A stretch of DNA of 64,000 bases from Magicicada septendecula (Eukaryota > Arthropoda > Insecta > Hemiptera > Cicadidae), in assembly GCA_034769895.1 (NCBI GenBank), contig CM068372.1:376589410-376653409 (forward strand), read 5' to 3'. Within the stretch, counting starts at the first letter, position 1. Every line of letters starts with the position of its first letter. The position numbers were made by a program, and so were the translations under genes. This document shows positions 55,190 through 64,000 of this stretch, piece by piece. The notes beneath the pieces were generated by a model. The model searched no databases. It had not been told where the DNA came from and saw nothing but the letters and a program-made list of their open reading frames with translations.

Positions 55190-55565
55190 CAGTTTTTTTT
55201 TTCTCAATTTGCTCCACTATAGCTGTGTTCATTTTCATTCTGTCTCGTACAACCTCATTCCTTACATTTCTAATTTCATCAGAAATTTAATTAAATTTTA
55301 TTTATAATCTCGATATTCTAAAAATACGTCTTAAGAAGCCCATCTCTGCCGTCCTCAGTTTATTTTATTCTTCTTTGTTATATCCAATGTTTTGGCTCAG
55401 TATTAAACTTTACACGCCACTTGTGCATATTCTTTTCTTTGTTTGAGTTCTTATTGTTGTGTCCCTAAAGACGGAATTCAACTTTCTTATTACTTTTCTA
55501 CCATTGTTTATTATTTCCATTACCTTGTCAGCGCTGTTTCCTTGCTTGTTAACTGTAACGGCCAA
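55190..55565 (-). pseudogene. LINE C-terminal relic
   Basis: Minus-strand blocks read Y-L-A-V-T-V-N-K-Q-G-N-S-A-D-K-V, then I-R-K-L-N-S-V-F-R-D, then L-R-T-A-E-M-G-F-L-R-R-I-F and N-E-V-V-R-D-R-M. The order fits the post-RT region of an insect LINE related to the one at 63425. Multiple breaks are present. Confidence 0.75.
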
Positions 55566-57105
55566 ATATTTACAAGTTTTTACACGTTCTGATTTTTATC
55601 ACCTAATTTCATATTCTCTTGATCTTGATTTCCTACTACCATATTGTAATGAGAACCCTACTGAACAGCCGGGAGCGTCCTCCACCCGTCCTTCCGCTAG
55701 TAGAGCAAGTGTAGCCTCAGTCGAGGCCGCATTCAAGTATGTTTCAGATTGTTCAGGGGAGTACTTGAAATATACATTCCTATCCAAGCAGAGCGTCTGG
55801 CTTAGCCAAACAGTTACGTTGAGCGATTTTCCTTATTGCGGATCGAGTGGCGATTTATTCAAGTCCGGCGAAGTGTTATAGTTACTACAATATTATTTTA
55901 CTAACAATACATGCTAGTGTTATTGTTACTGTTAGTGCGGAGCTCTAATAGTAGACACTTTATTGCGTGTGGACGAATTTAACTTGAATTATTGTACGAG
56001 TATAATCTTCTTGAATAACTTGTCGATTACAAACTGTTATTTGTGATTAATTAAAGCTGGTGATTAGAGATTTCGTTGGTATCTGTCAGGGGCGAACTGG
56101 CCAGGTCGGCTGGCCGGCGATCGCCTAGGGCCCCAGGCCCCGAGGAGGCTCAGGGGGCTCCCGAGCCATGAAAATTTTATTTCTAGAAAAAACGAGAAAT
56201 ATATATATATATATTACCGGTATTAAAAACATTTTCTCGTTGTTGTTGGAAATAAATATTGCTGGAAATAAATCTTCAGGATTTATTTTGGTAAGATTGG
56301 AAGTGATCACTTCTCAGCCTTGTTTATATACAGCTTATTTAGTATTTACTAATGGAGGAAAGCGAAGGAGGTTACTGTAGAGGCTACTGACAATTTTGTT
56401 TGAATGTCATTGCAGCTTCAGGGCTGGGGGCCCGAAGACCTTGGAGGGCCTCAGGGGTTTATGTCAAAATTAAAAAGGGGGCCCATGGAATACACTTACA
56501 GGAGGGCCCGGTTAAAAAAGTTACGCTACTGGGCCTATGAATTGGTGGGAACTTGTGACAATGGACCGGACGCCGAGCTCAAGGGGGCTTCACCGCCGTA
56601 ATACACTGTGGAATATTTTTAATTGGGATTTTATGTAGATTTGTAGGGTATAAATGTTCTTTACAGTAGAAACAAAAAATTAACTCTTAAAGTAAACGGA
56701 AAACAATAACAACGTAGAGAAACATGTATAGTGGGCCTAATGTTATTACAGGTCTATTATTTACTGTGGCGACTAACTCCGTCAAGGTTGTTCCATTTTA
56801 TTGTCAGAAAGCTTATCGCTAGGCTGCAGAGCCACAGCGAGACTAGGGTCCCACACCCGAGTGTTCTTGCCCCGGAGTCCAAATAAATAAATCCGCTTTA
56901 AGGCTTTAAAGCTGGTTATGTTAAAGTCTAAATAATCAAATAACTGTCCTGTATGTTTTGTATTAAAACGTTCACTTACGTAAATACTGTACATACCGTG
57001 TAGGCCTATCTATTACTCAATAATCATATAAACTCAGTAATATAATCTCCTATTTGCAGCATCATTTTTAAGTTTATATTGAATAGATTCTTTAATTTTA
57101 AATTG
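55566..57105. other. Unassigned; GC-rich repeat remnants at 56085-56590
   Basis: The stretches 56085-56160 and 56415-56530 are rich in GGGCCC and look like the ends of a hAT-type element (CAGGGGCGAACTGG at 56088 and GTTACGCTACTGGGCC at 56520-56535). No transposase or target duplication was found. The 55640-55881 open frame has no known domain. Confidence 0.35.
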
Positions 57106-57521
57106 TTATAGATGGTACTGTCCTGGAACAAGTTAGCAGTTTTGAATACCTGGGCTACAGTGTGTCTTATGATGCAAGCAACGACGTGGTGCATAAGTTG
57201 AACCTTATGTGCGGGACCATCAGGCGAAACCTTAAGTCACCAAGTAGTAAAGGGACACGCCTAAAATTCTACAAGGTGATGGCTCTTTCCACACTTCTTT
57301 ATGGGTATGAGAATTGGACTTTAACGAAAGGCCAGGCCAGTCGCATCCAAGCGGCTGAAATGAGATTTCTCAGGCACGTGGCAGGGTATACTCTCCATGA
57401 TCATAGAAGAAACACAGATATACGGCAGGAACTGAATATAATGAGTGTACTCGACAGGATCGCCCAGTATCCGCTGAATTGGTGGGAACATCTTTGCCGA
57501 ATGCATGACTGCCGCATCCCC
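57106..57521 (+). pseudogene. LINE relic, left part (split by 2.9-kb insertion)
   Basis: The best preserved copy of its family here. It reads D-G-T-V-L-E-Q-V-S-S-F-E-Y-L-G-Y, then one long frame. That frame gives H-K-L-N-L-M-C-G-T-I-R-R-N-L-K-S, L-L-Y-G-Y-E-N-W-T-L-T-K-G-Q, R-I-Q-A-A-E-M-R-F-L-R-H-V-A-G-Y-T-L, E-L-N-I-M-S-V-L-D-R-I-A-Q-Y and H-D-C-R-I-P. It stops at 57521 at a CCCC that recurs at 60403, where the rest of the LINE resumes. Confidence 0.9.
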
Positions 57522-60402
57522 TACGATGTTAATATTTATGCAAATTTATTTGCATAAATTAATTAATTCATTAATTATATAAAATTGATCTGTATTTATG
57601 AAAGTGTTGCTGGTACGAACTTTGTCGTACTTACATGTATCTAGCCCCGTAGTTGGACGCCATATACGATGATAATATCTATGCTAATTATATGCATAGA
57701 TTAATTAATCCAATTATAAATTTATTTGTGTTTATAAAGGTGATATCTGTACGAACTATGTTGAATCTTTTAGAGTTAATGATGTGTTGATTTTATTGCT
57801 TTCATATATCCATTGTTATTTTATTGTAGTACTTTTATTGCGTAAATTAATTGAATTATCTCTTTAATAGAGTCGTGATCAAAGTGAATCTAACTCCGAG
57901 TTTGGGTAATCATATACGATATGGTTAATGCCATGTGTTGAACTGCCATACACAATGTTAACAAATTCATTCCTTTAAATAATAAATAATTGTATGAATT
58001 GAATTAGAGTTAATTAATTATTCACACTCAAACTTGTTACATATGAAATTACTTCTGACTTTAACTGTCTTCCAAACTTCTATTCTGTGTATCTTTCTGA
58101 GTAATTTATTTGATAATCGTTAAATTGAATTATAAATTATAGATACTGTTCAGTGAAAGGTTAAGTTGTGAGTCAGGTTTTTACATAAATCAATAGAATA
58201 CTAACGAATCCATTCTAACTTACGTTTATTAAAATTATATTTCATTCTTATTCATGTCATAACATTAATTTAAGAGCACTTACAAATCTTCAACAAAACA
58301 ATAAAATTCTATGCCACATTTAAATAATTAAATGAACAAATTTAAATAATTAAGTGAACAATCAAATGTAGACGCTTCTCCGTCCGTAATGACGTTACTA
58401 ACTAACAATGTGATATGCTCATAATTTGTATTAATTACTTTATGTTAAACACATTAAACATTCATATGCAAGAAATAATCATTATTAACAATATACATAT
58501 CAATCATATACCTAGCTAAAATCCTGTTCCTGCAACAGACACATCAAAATACATACATAGTTACAAAATATATTAACAAAAGGACATGTACAATATTCTA
58601 GAACATAATATTCCCTACCTATGGATTCGTATCTATCTGACTCATATCTATATAATTTTCTCAGGTGGTTTGGTTCTAAGTGTCAGGTCAGTGGTATTTG
58701 ATAAATTACTAATTATAAGAAGAGATTAGTTTTGTACTTTACTCGTTCTGCCGTGATGTGTCGCTCCCATGATGTATCCCTGCGTTGATGAGTGAGGTTA
58801 ATCCATATAGCACTCGTTCGCGAACACACTTCCGCACACCGCGACAGTCACTTTGAGCTTTTGAGATTATTATAATACAAGTCGTGGCATTGCACTTGTA
58901 ATCGGTCGGCTACGTTTATCCACGAGGATCTAATTACGCGGTTCATAGTTCGATACCGTATGCTTCTAATAGTTTTCCATATCGCACGACCACTCTTTTC
59001 GGCGCCTAGATTGTTTTCAAGTTCGTTAGGCACTTGTTCACAATTCTATTTACTTGAGTTAATTACGAAACATTGTAGTATCACTACTTTTCTGTAATGG
59101 TTCAAGAATGTCACTGCAAAATGTCAGTATCTTTATGACGGTGTATTACATGGAATTTATAAAGATTGTTACTCGCGCTTCATCGCGAAAACTACTGTTC
59201 CGTTTTGCGTTCTGAGTCTTATTCGCGCACTTCCATTTAGTGGTAATAATGTCTTAATCGTCTCTACCGAAATACGTTTAACTTATACACTGGATTAAGT
59301 TCTTATAATTGAACTATTATGAAACTGAAATACAAGTTCATTTAGACTGATCGAAACTCTGAATAAACTGAGTTAAGAATTTTAGTAAACTGAGAGAGAA
59401 ATTCTTAATAAACTGAGCCAAAAATCTTACTAAACTGAGGCTAAAATTTCAATGAACTGAGAGAAAAATTATAGTAAAACTGAGAGGAAAAATTGGAATG
59501 AACTGAGGGAAAAATTGTAGTAAAACTGAGCGCGCGTCCCCTCGCGTAAACAGTTTTTATTCCTTCTCATGTTCCCACTATTGTGATTCTGATGAACGCT
59601 CCAGCTTCCCACCAAATCATTTATGATAGGTTTATTCCATGGACCTCCCTGTGTCCTCTCGTCTCCAGTCTGTATTTCTAACGAATTCTCCACCCAGTGT
59701 CGTTTGGAGAGGGACGTTCATACATGAGATTCGCTCTCTGATCTCAAGCTTCTCTCTGAACCATCCCCTACAGAAGTTCTCTTCCAAATTCTCGTTCCTC
59801 ATTGGCTGGTTGGCTTTCTCAACTTGAATTTGACGTAGTCCACGTGGACTGGATGAGTCGCTGTCTTACGTCCGTTGCCCTGTTCCTGCTAAGGCCTCGT
59901 TTCAAAATCACATCTGCTACTTTTGGTGTAGCGTGTCGAATTCCCTTATTGTTGGTACGCTGACGACTTCCTTCGTCGACTTACGGGTGGCATAACATCT
60001 GTGCTCTTCACAAGCGTCACTTAGTCGCCTGTCCCATTGTCCGTGCATAAACCATTGTCTTTGAGAAGTCGCACACATGGTTTTGAACAATACTCTCGCC
60101 GTTGGTTCTGTGTTTTTCTCGCTACTGGACAGATGTTAGGGTAGTCTTCTTTTGTCCTAATTGTGGAGTCAAGCATTCCCACGCATGGTCCAGTTCGCTG
60201 CAACATGTGCCGTACAGCTCATTGTTCGTGAATAGTTTTTACGACGTCTTAATGGAAAGGAAAGGTTTGTTCCTTTTCGTCGCCCACCCTCGAACAAAGC
60301 TAACATGTGTCACTTTTGACGGGCTCTAATTGCTGGTGTACTTCCCTCGCAATACCCAAAAATTCAAAAAAAAAAAATATGTGAAATATTAATCACATTA
60401 CA
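57522..60402. mobile_element. Unclassified 2881-bp insertion in a LINE
   Basis: Its position is fixed because the LINE reading continues on both sides, with CCCC present at both borders (57518-57521 and 60403-60406), possibly a 4-bp target duplication. The left border region has two related words 143 bp apart (TACGATGTTAATATTTATGC at 57522 and TACGATGATAATATCTATGC at 57665). The right border complement has TTAATATTT close to its end. Inside is an imperfect ~28-bp tandem array (59350-59530). No protein domain is seen. The superfamily is unknown; it may be a non-autonomous DNA transposon. Confidence 0.7.
59350..59530. repeat. Short tandem array, AAACTGAG-containing units
   Basis: About seven degenerate units of 25-30 bp, each with AACTGAG followed by an A-rich AAAATT-type stretch. 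Units vary in both length and sequence. Confidence 0.7.
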
Positions 60403-60552
60403 CCCCAAACAAACTATGGAACTATAAGCCGAGGGGACGGAGAGGTGTGGGACGTCCGAGGAAGTGCTGGAGTGACCAGCTGTAATATTTGCCTATTTGA
60501 GACCGGAACAAACCATTCTTGGTTTAAACCTTGAGGATGATGATGATGATGA
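60403..60552 (+). pseudogene. LINE relic, right part and 3' end
   Basis: It continues the LINE interrupted at 57521: L-W-N-Y-K-P-R-G-R-R-G-V-G-R-P-R-K-C-W-S-D-Q-L, then D-R-N-K-P-F-L-V, ending in (GATGAT)n at 60535-60552. The join to the left part at the CCCC is seamless in sequence. Confidence 0.88.
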
Positions 60553-60611
60553 TTCTTTAATTTTATTCCTCCAAATCTGTAAGACCCTAAGTTATGTAAA
60601 TACATTTTAAA

Positions 60612-60880
60612 AAGGGCAGGTGGAAGGTTGCATCCTCCGATCGCCGTTCCTCTTCATATGACAAAGCCTTTGTGTATGTTCTAACGTTTTTAATCCTGAA
60701 TACATTGTTTTCATAAATATTTTACATCGCTTGTCGTAACTTCTTGATATTTCGGCATCCCTTAAAGCTGTCCACAATTGTGACAGTGGAATGCTATGGT
60801 AAGCTTTTTCGAGACTAACTACTGTTGTGTCCAGTTCTCCATTGCTCTGAAATATGTTCTCACATAACCACAATTTTAAT
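60612..60880 (-). pseudogene. LINE reverse-transcriptase fragment
   Basis: The minus strand reads V-V-S-L-E-K-A-Y-H-S-I-P-L-S-Q-L-W-T-A-L-R-D-A-E-I, and after a frame change K-G-F-V and G-C-N-L-P-P-A-L-F. The F/S-L-E-K-A-Y-D-S-V-P block and Q-G-C-x-L-S-P-x-L-F are conserved RT motifs upstream of the catalytic box. The relic stops at the tandem-array element beginning at 60886. Confidence 0.8.
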
Positions 60881-60885
60881 GTAAA

Positions 60886-61693
60886 ATATTGGTATGGAGA
60901 ACCACACATGACTTCCATGTTCTAAGATTTATATTTAAAATCATTTTCGAAATCAAATATTTCCATAGAAACTTCTTCTTTCTTCATCGTTAACCAAAGT
61001 ACTGTGGTCACTAACGTATACCACCTTACGTTAGCGCAATCGATTTTCACTGATGATGGCGGTCGATAGCACTGCTGAAACGTCTGGTTTTGTAGAAAAC
61101 ATTGGACCACGCCATCAACTGTCATTTTCATTCATAGAAAATTACCCCACCCCCTTCAACTAGCCTCTTCATTTATAGATATTTCATCTACGTTTCTACA
61201 GTGGATTATTATGATCTTCTTTTCAGGATACTTTATTTATCAAAATTAAGTACTTTATTTTTGTTAAAACATAAAATTTTGCAGGTAAACTACCCTTTCC
61301 CCGTAACCGATCTTCACCAAAATCAATAGGCCTTGAATCCTCTACAACTCAGGTACGTATGCAAAAAATTATTTGATTCTGTTTGAATTTACGGCAGTTA
61401 TCGTTCGTCATAAAAAATTACTCTTGTTAAAACATAAAACGTTGCAGGTAAACTACCCCTTTCCGTCAACTTATCTTCACCAAAATCAATAGGCCTCGAG
61501 TCCTCTACAATTCAGGGACGTATCCAAAAAAGTATTTGATTCTGTTTGAATTTGCGCTGTTATCGTTTGCCGTTGAAAAATTCTACACACTGACACAGAC
61601 ACTTGTCGAAAAATGACTTGTCTTCATGTTTTGAGCGTAGTACAATCAGAACCAGCCCTTATCTGGAACACGATTTTTTTCGCCATCACCACA
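60886..61693 (-). mobile_element. Tandem-array element, copy 3 (long form)
   Basis: On the minus strand it runs from GTGATGGCG near 61693 through a CTGTGTCAGTGTG run, two tandem units (GAATTTGCGCTGTTATCG and GAATTTACGGCAGTTATCG) and GCAGGTAAACTACC. It continues through the hammerhead-bearing segment and ends at CATGTGTGGTTCTCCATACC. It has both ends, only two array units, and the extra segment seen in copy 4. Confidence 0.82.
61048..61086 (+). ncRNA. Hammerhead-like motif in copy 3
   Basis: CTGATGA (61050-61056), then a stem GCGGT with ACTGC (one G-U pair), then TGAAACGTC (61076-61084). The stem differs from that of copy 4 by a change that still pairs (A-U to G-U), as expected if the fold has been kept. 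Confidence 0.55.
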
Positions 61694-62374
61694 CATATTT
61701 TGTTTACATTTCCTTATGTAACATGGAACTAAAAATAAACAAATAAAAGGATTATTCGGCAAAACAAAAGGTAATTGTAGTGAGTCAGTCCGCTTCATGC
61801 GGGAGCCTCTCTGTGTGCCTGTAACGAATCGTGATTTCAAGGCAAACCATGCAATAAATTTCGTGTTAAGGCGGAAAATAAAAATAACCAGTTCTCCGCG
61901 CCCGACGCGGCACATCATTATTTCTATTTATACGGTGTGTGTGTGTGTGTGTGTTTTAATTTTTCGAGTGACCCGAGTGTTTCCACAGCTGTGAACAGTT
62001 CACAGCAACACGTGCGAACGCCCCTACCGACCGACAGTGCCAAGTGTCTGTCAAAATAAATCTACACAGTTATCAATTTACTTTAGATTAGATTTATTTT
62101 ATTACAATTTCTTCTTGTCCTTCCGCATTTCATGTGTTCTGTTCAGTTATTTGGGGTAAACGGTGCTTTCTCGGTCGCCCAAATTAAATTTAGTCTACTC
62201 GATGAATATTTATTCTTCTGCTCTTCACGTGTATGACTCATAATGATTTAATTATCACGATGAAAGGAATACGTACAAATGGAACAAATGTAATTAACAT
62301 CTTGATATAACGCGAAAAGAAAACTAAGGAAAATAACAAACGTTTTACAAAGTTATTGTAGTCCTGCTACGTTG
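61694..62374. other. Unassigned stretch with GT run
   Basis: A (GT)n run lies at 61936-61953. No gene is seen. Confidence 0.5.
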
Positions 62375-62890
62375 TAGGCCTACACAAATATCTGGGGTGC
62401 GTAATTAGCCAAGATGGAGCTTATCAATAATGATATTAACACTATAGACTCACCCAAGGACGAACGGCTGTCCAAAAGCTAAACTCCTTGCTCTGGTCAC
62501 CAAGCATCAGAAGAATGGATGCCAAAATTAATTTATTTACGGTACTACAATTGTGCAGCCACTTACAACACATGTATCAGATGAAGAGTGTTGGCAGATG
62601 AAGAAAAGGAATAAAGGAAAATCGGGATCGGTTGAAACAGATTGTTTAAGAACAATCTTGTCGGATATGCCGGCTGCACCATGTAAAAAATAAAGTACTA
62701 AGGGAGCGAGCAAATGTTAAAGAAAATATTAACGGAACGACGTAGTTTAATGTGATGCGGACACACACAGATCGTGAGCAACGAGAGATGGCCTAGAAGG
62801 TTACTACAGTATCATCCGCAGGTCAAGAGGTAGGCCTCGGAGAACTTTGAGACAGAATGTGGAGGCCGATATGAGGAGCAAGAATTTATA
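62375..62890 (+). pseudogene. Decayed LINE fragment
   Basis: The plus strand reads Y-L-G-C-V-I-S-Q-D-G-A-Y-Q, then V-Q-K-L-N-S-L-L-W-S-P-S-I-R-R-M-D-A-K-I-N-L-F. Then come broken blocks including D-R-L-K-Q and G-R-P-R-R-T-L-R-Q-N-V. This is the F-K-Y-L-G, L-N-S-L-L-W and K-I-x-L-F region of an insect LINE with many stops. Confidence 0.75.
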
Positions 62891-63320
62891 GCAAACTGAC
62901 AAAATAAAACTAAGGAAAATAATAAACTTTTACAGAGTTATTGTAGTCCCACTGCCTTGTACACAAATGTCTGACTATCACGCTGATACCTCACAAAGTA
63001 ACAGGAAAATCGGAAACCCAGTTAAGTGACAGAAACCGAAAAATCAATATAATCAGCAACACAGACATCCATTTTAACAGAAAATATCATACATTAAACA
63101 TTGAAAGAATATTGTTAAAGTTGTTTAATTATCTTTATGATAGTAGGAGTTCATCTATGTTAGGATGCGGCCTTTACAGTGGGTTTTTAATCATCTTTAA
63201 TGCCAAATTACAATCTTTCAACATCGTACACAGTTCAGGGAAGACTTCGTTTTGGTTACTGCTTCTACCGCTAAGCACTAACATAAAATGATAGTTCACC
63301 GCTAGGCCTGTAGCGACACC
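62891..63320. other. Unassigned stretch
   Basis: The stretch 62900-62955 repeats part of 62320-62365 (AACTAAGGAAAATAA, ACAGAGTTATTGTAGTCC), a short local duplication. Nothing else is recognised. Confidence 0.5.
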
Positions 63321-63325
63321 TGTTT

Positions 63326-63358
63326 GTCGCTCCGCGAGCTTTTCAACTGACCCTCCTA
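63326..63358 (-). repeat. mariner-type terminal inverted repeat (single end)
   Basis: The complement starts TAGGAGGGTCAGTTGAAAA and continues to GCGGAGCGAC, matching 23126-23158 with few changes. No transposase is nearby. Confidence 0.55.
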
Positions 63359-63359
63359 C

Positions 63360-63790
63360 ATTTTATTATTACTATTCCGGCTGTGCAATGTTTACACATT
63401 TCCCTTTCCGGAACCAAAGATTACAGGAGTGATTGAATTCTCATTCTAATTCTAACCATGTGATCGGTGGTCTTCCTCTTTTCCTTCTTCCTGGTGGGGT
63501 CCATTCCATAACTCTCCTTCGCAATCTTTCCTGTGCCATTCTTTTTGTGTATCCAACCATTGTAATTTTTTTTGTTTGGATAAAATCAACAACTGAATTT
63601 TTCACATTCATTCTGTCCTTAATAACTTCCTTTCTAATTTTCTCACGTCTGGATACTCTTGTCGAACGACTCCAAAAGTCCATCTCTGCTGTCATTAATT
63701 TTGTTCTTGTGTGTTTATTAGTAGTCCAAACTTCTGAGTCATGATACTTATAACAATGGTTTTAATATTTTTGTTTTAGTTTATCCCACA
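63360..63790 (-). pseudogene. LINE C-terminal relic with 3' end
   Basis: The 84-residue frame reads A-E-M-D-F-W-S-R-S-T-R-V-S-R-R-E-K-I-R-K-E, then K-N-S-V-V-D-F-I-Q-T-K, M-V-G-Y-T-K-R-M-A-Q-E-R-L and W-T-P-P-G-R-R-K-R-G-R-P. This is the well-conserved E-M-D-F-W-R-R-S and P-P-G-R-R-x-R-G-R-P tail. A 3' UTR of about 70 bp follows (63362-63432), matching 37302-37380. Few breaks are visible, so it is relatively young. Confidence 0.9.
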
Positions 63791-63819
63791 GGATTCCATT
63801 TAATGTAGATATAGCCAGT

Positions 63820-64000
63820 GGCGTAGCTAGGCTTTTTGGCGCCCGGGACAAGAATAATCGTCGGCCGCCTCACCTTCACAATTAAAGGGGCACAAAAGAG
63901 CAAAAATGAAGGTTCATTCAGTGAACAAAGTACTTAATAAATGCAAATGTGTTGATTTTGTATGAACGCACGTCCAGCAAACGTCTTAACTACATTTGTT
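63820..64000 (+). repeat. Partial CAGTGGCGTA-ended repeat
   Basis: CAGTGGCGTAGCTAGG at 63822 resembles the left end of the MITEs at 31328 and 37499. The element runs out of the window, so its length is unknown. Confidence 0.45.

Noticed and set aside
55459-55881. 140-codon plus-strand frame
   Set aside because: Its first half is the antisense of a LINE relic on the minus strand. The second half has no known domain.

Overview
The window is gene-poor eukaryotic DNA, almost certainly invertebrate and most likely an arthropod (probably an insect). I see no bacterial operon structure, no recognisable host protein gene, and no rRNA or tRNA. Nearly everything that can be identified is mobile-element debris in an AT-rich background: LINE reverse-transcriptase tails of the kinds common in insects, hAT, MULE, PIF/Harbinger, mariner and pogo-like DNA transposons, Penelope-type hammerhead-like motifs, fold-back elements, minisatellites and microsatellites. 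The species cannot be fixed from the sequence.

Layout. 0-9.7 kb: several broken LINE 3' ends on both strands, a TA-flanked MITE inside one of them (3075-3583), two Penelope-like inverted-repeat units (1.3 and 4.7 kb), a hAT transposase tail (5.2 kb), a pogo/Tigger-like MITE (6345-6845) and a hAT MITE with 8-bp target duplication (7560-8357). 9.7-16 kb: a dispersed repeat, two more LINE relics, a 103-bp minisatellite (13.9-14.6 kb), a long GT microsatellite and a fold-back element. 16-22.6 kb: a LINE cut by a hAT element, which is itself opened by about 5.2 kb of very AT-rich DNA. 22.6-32 kb: LINE relics, a probable P-element tail, a second fold-back copy, and a complete-ended but internally deleted PIF/Harbinger element with a MADF fragment (29808-30794). 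32-34.8 kb: two head-to-tail copies of an element carrying five ~160-bp tandem units. 35-40 kb: a hAT tail, a tandem duplication and three copies of a CAGTGGCG-ended MITE. 40.8-43 kb: a MULE with an uninterrupted 418-residue FLYWCH/MULE transposase, the only intact-looking protein gene. 43-64 kb: further copies of the tandem-array element (two with hammerhead-like motifs), a mariner relic, a second copy of the 3.5-4.4 kb composite, an AT-rich block with a possible LTR-element fossil, and a LINE split by a 2.9-kb insertion.

The parts do not form a pathway. The interest lies in nested insertions that can be ordered in time, in a tandem-array element family whose reverse-strand copies carry hammerhead-like motifs, and in an intact MULE transposase reading frame. 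I found no convincing new multi-gene system.
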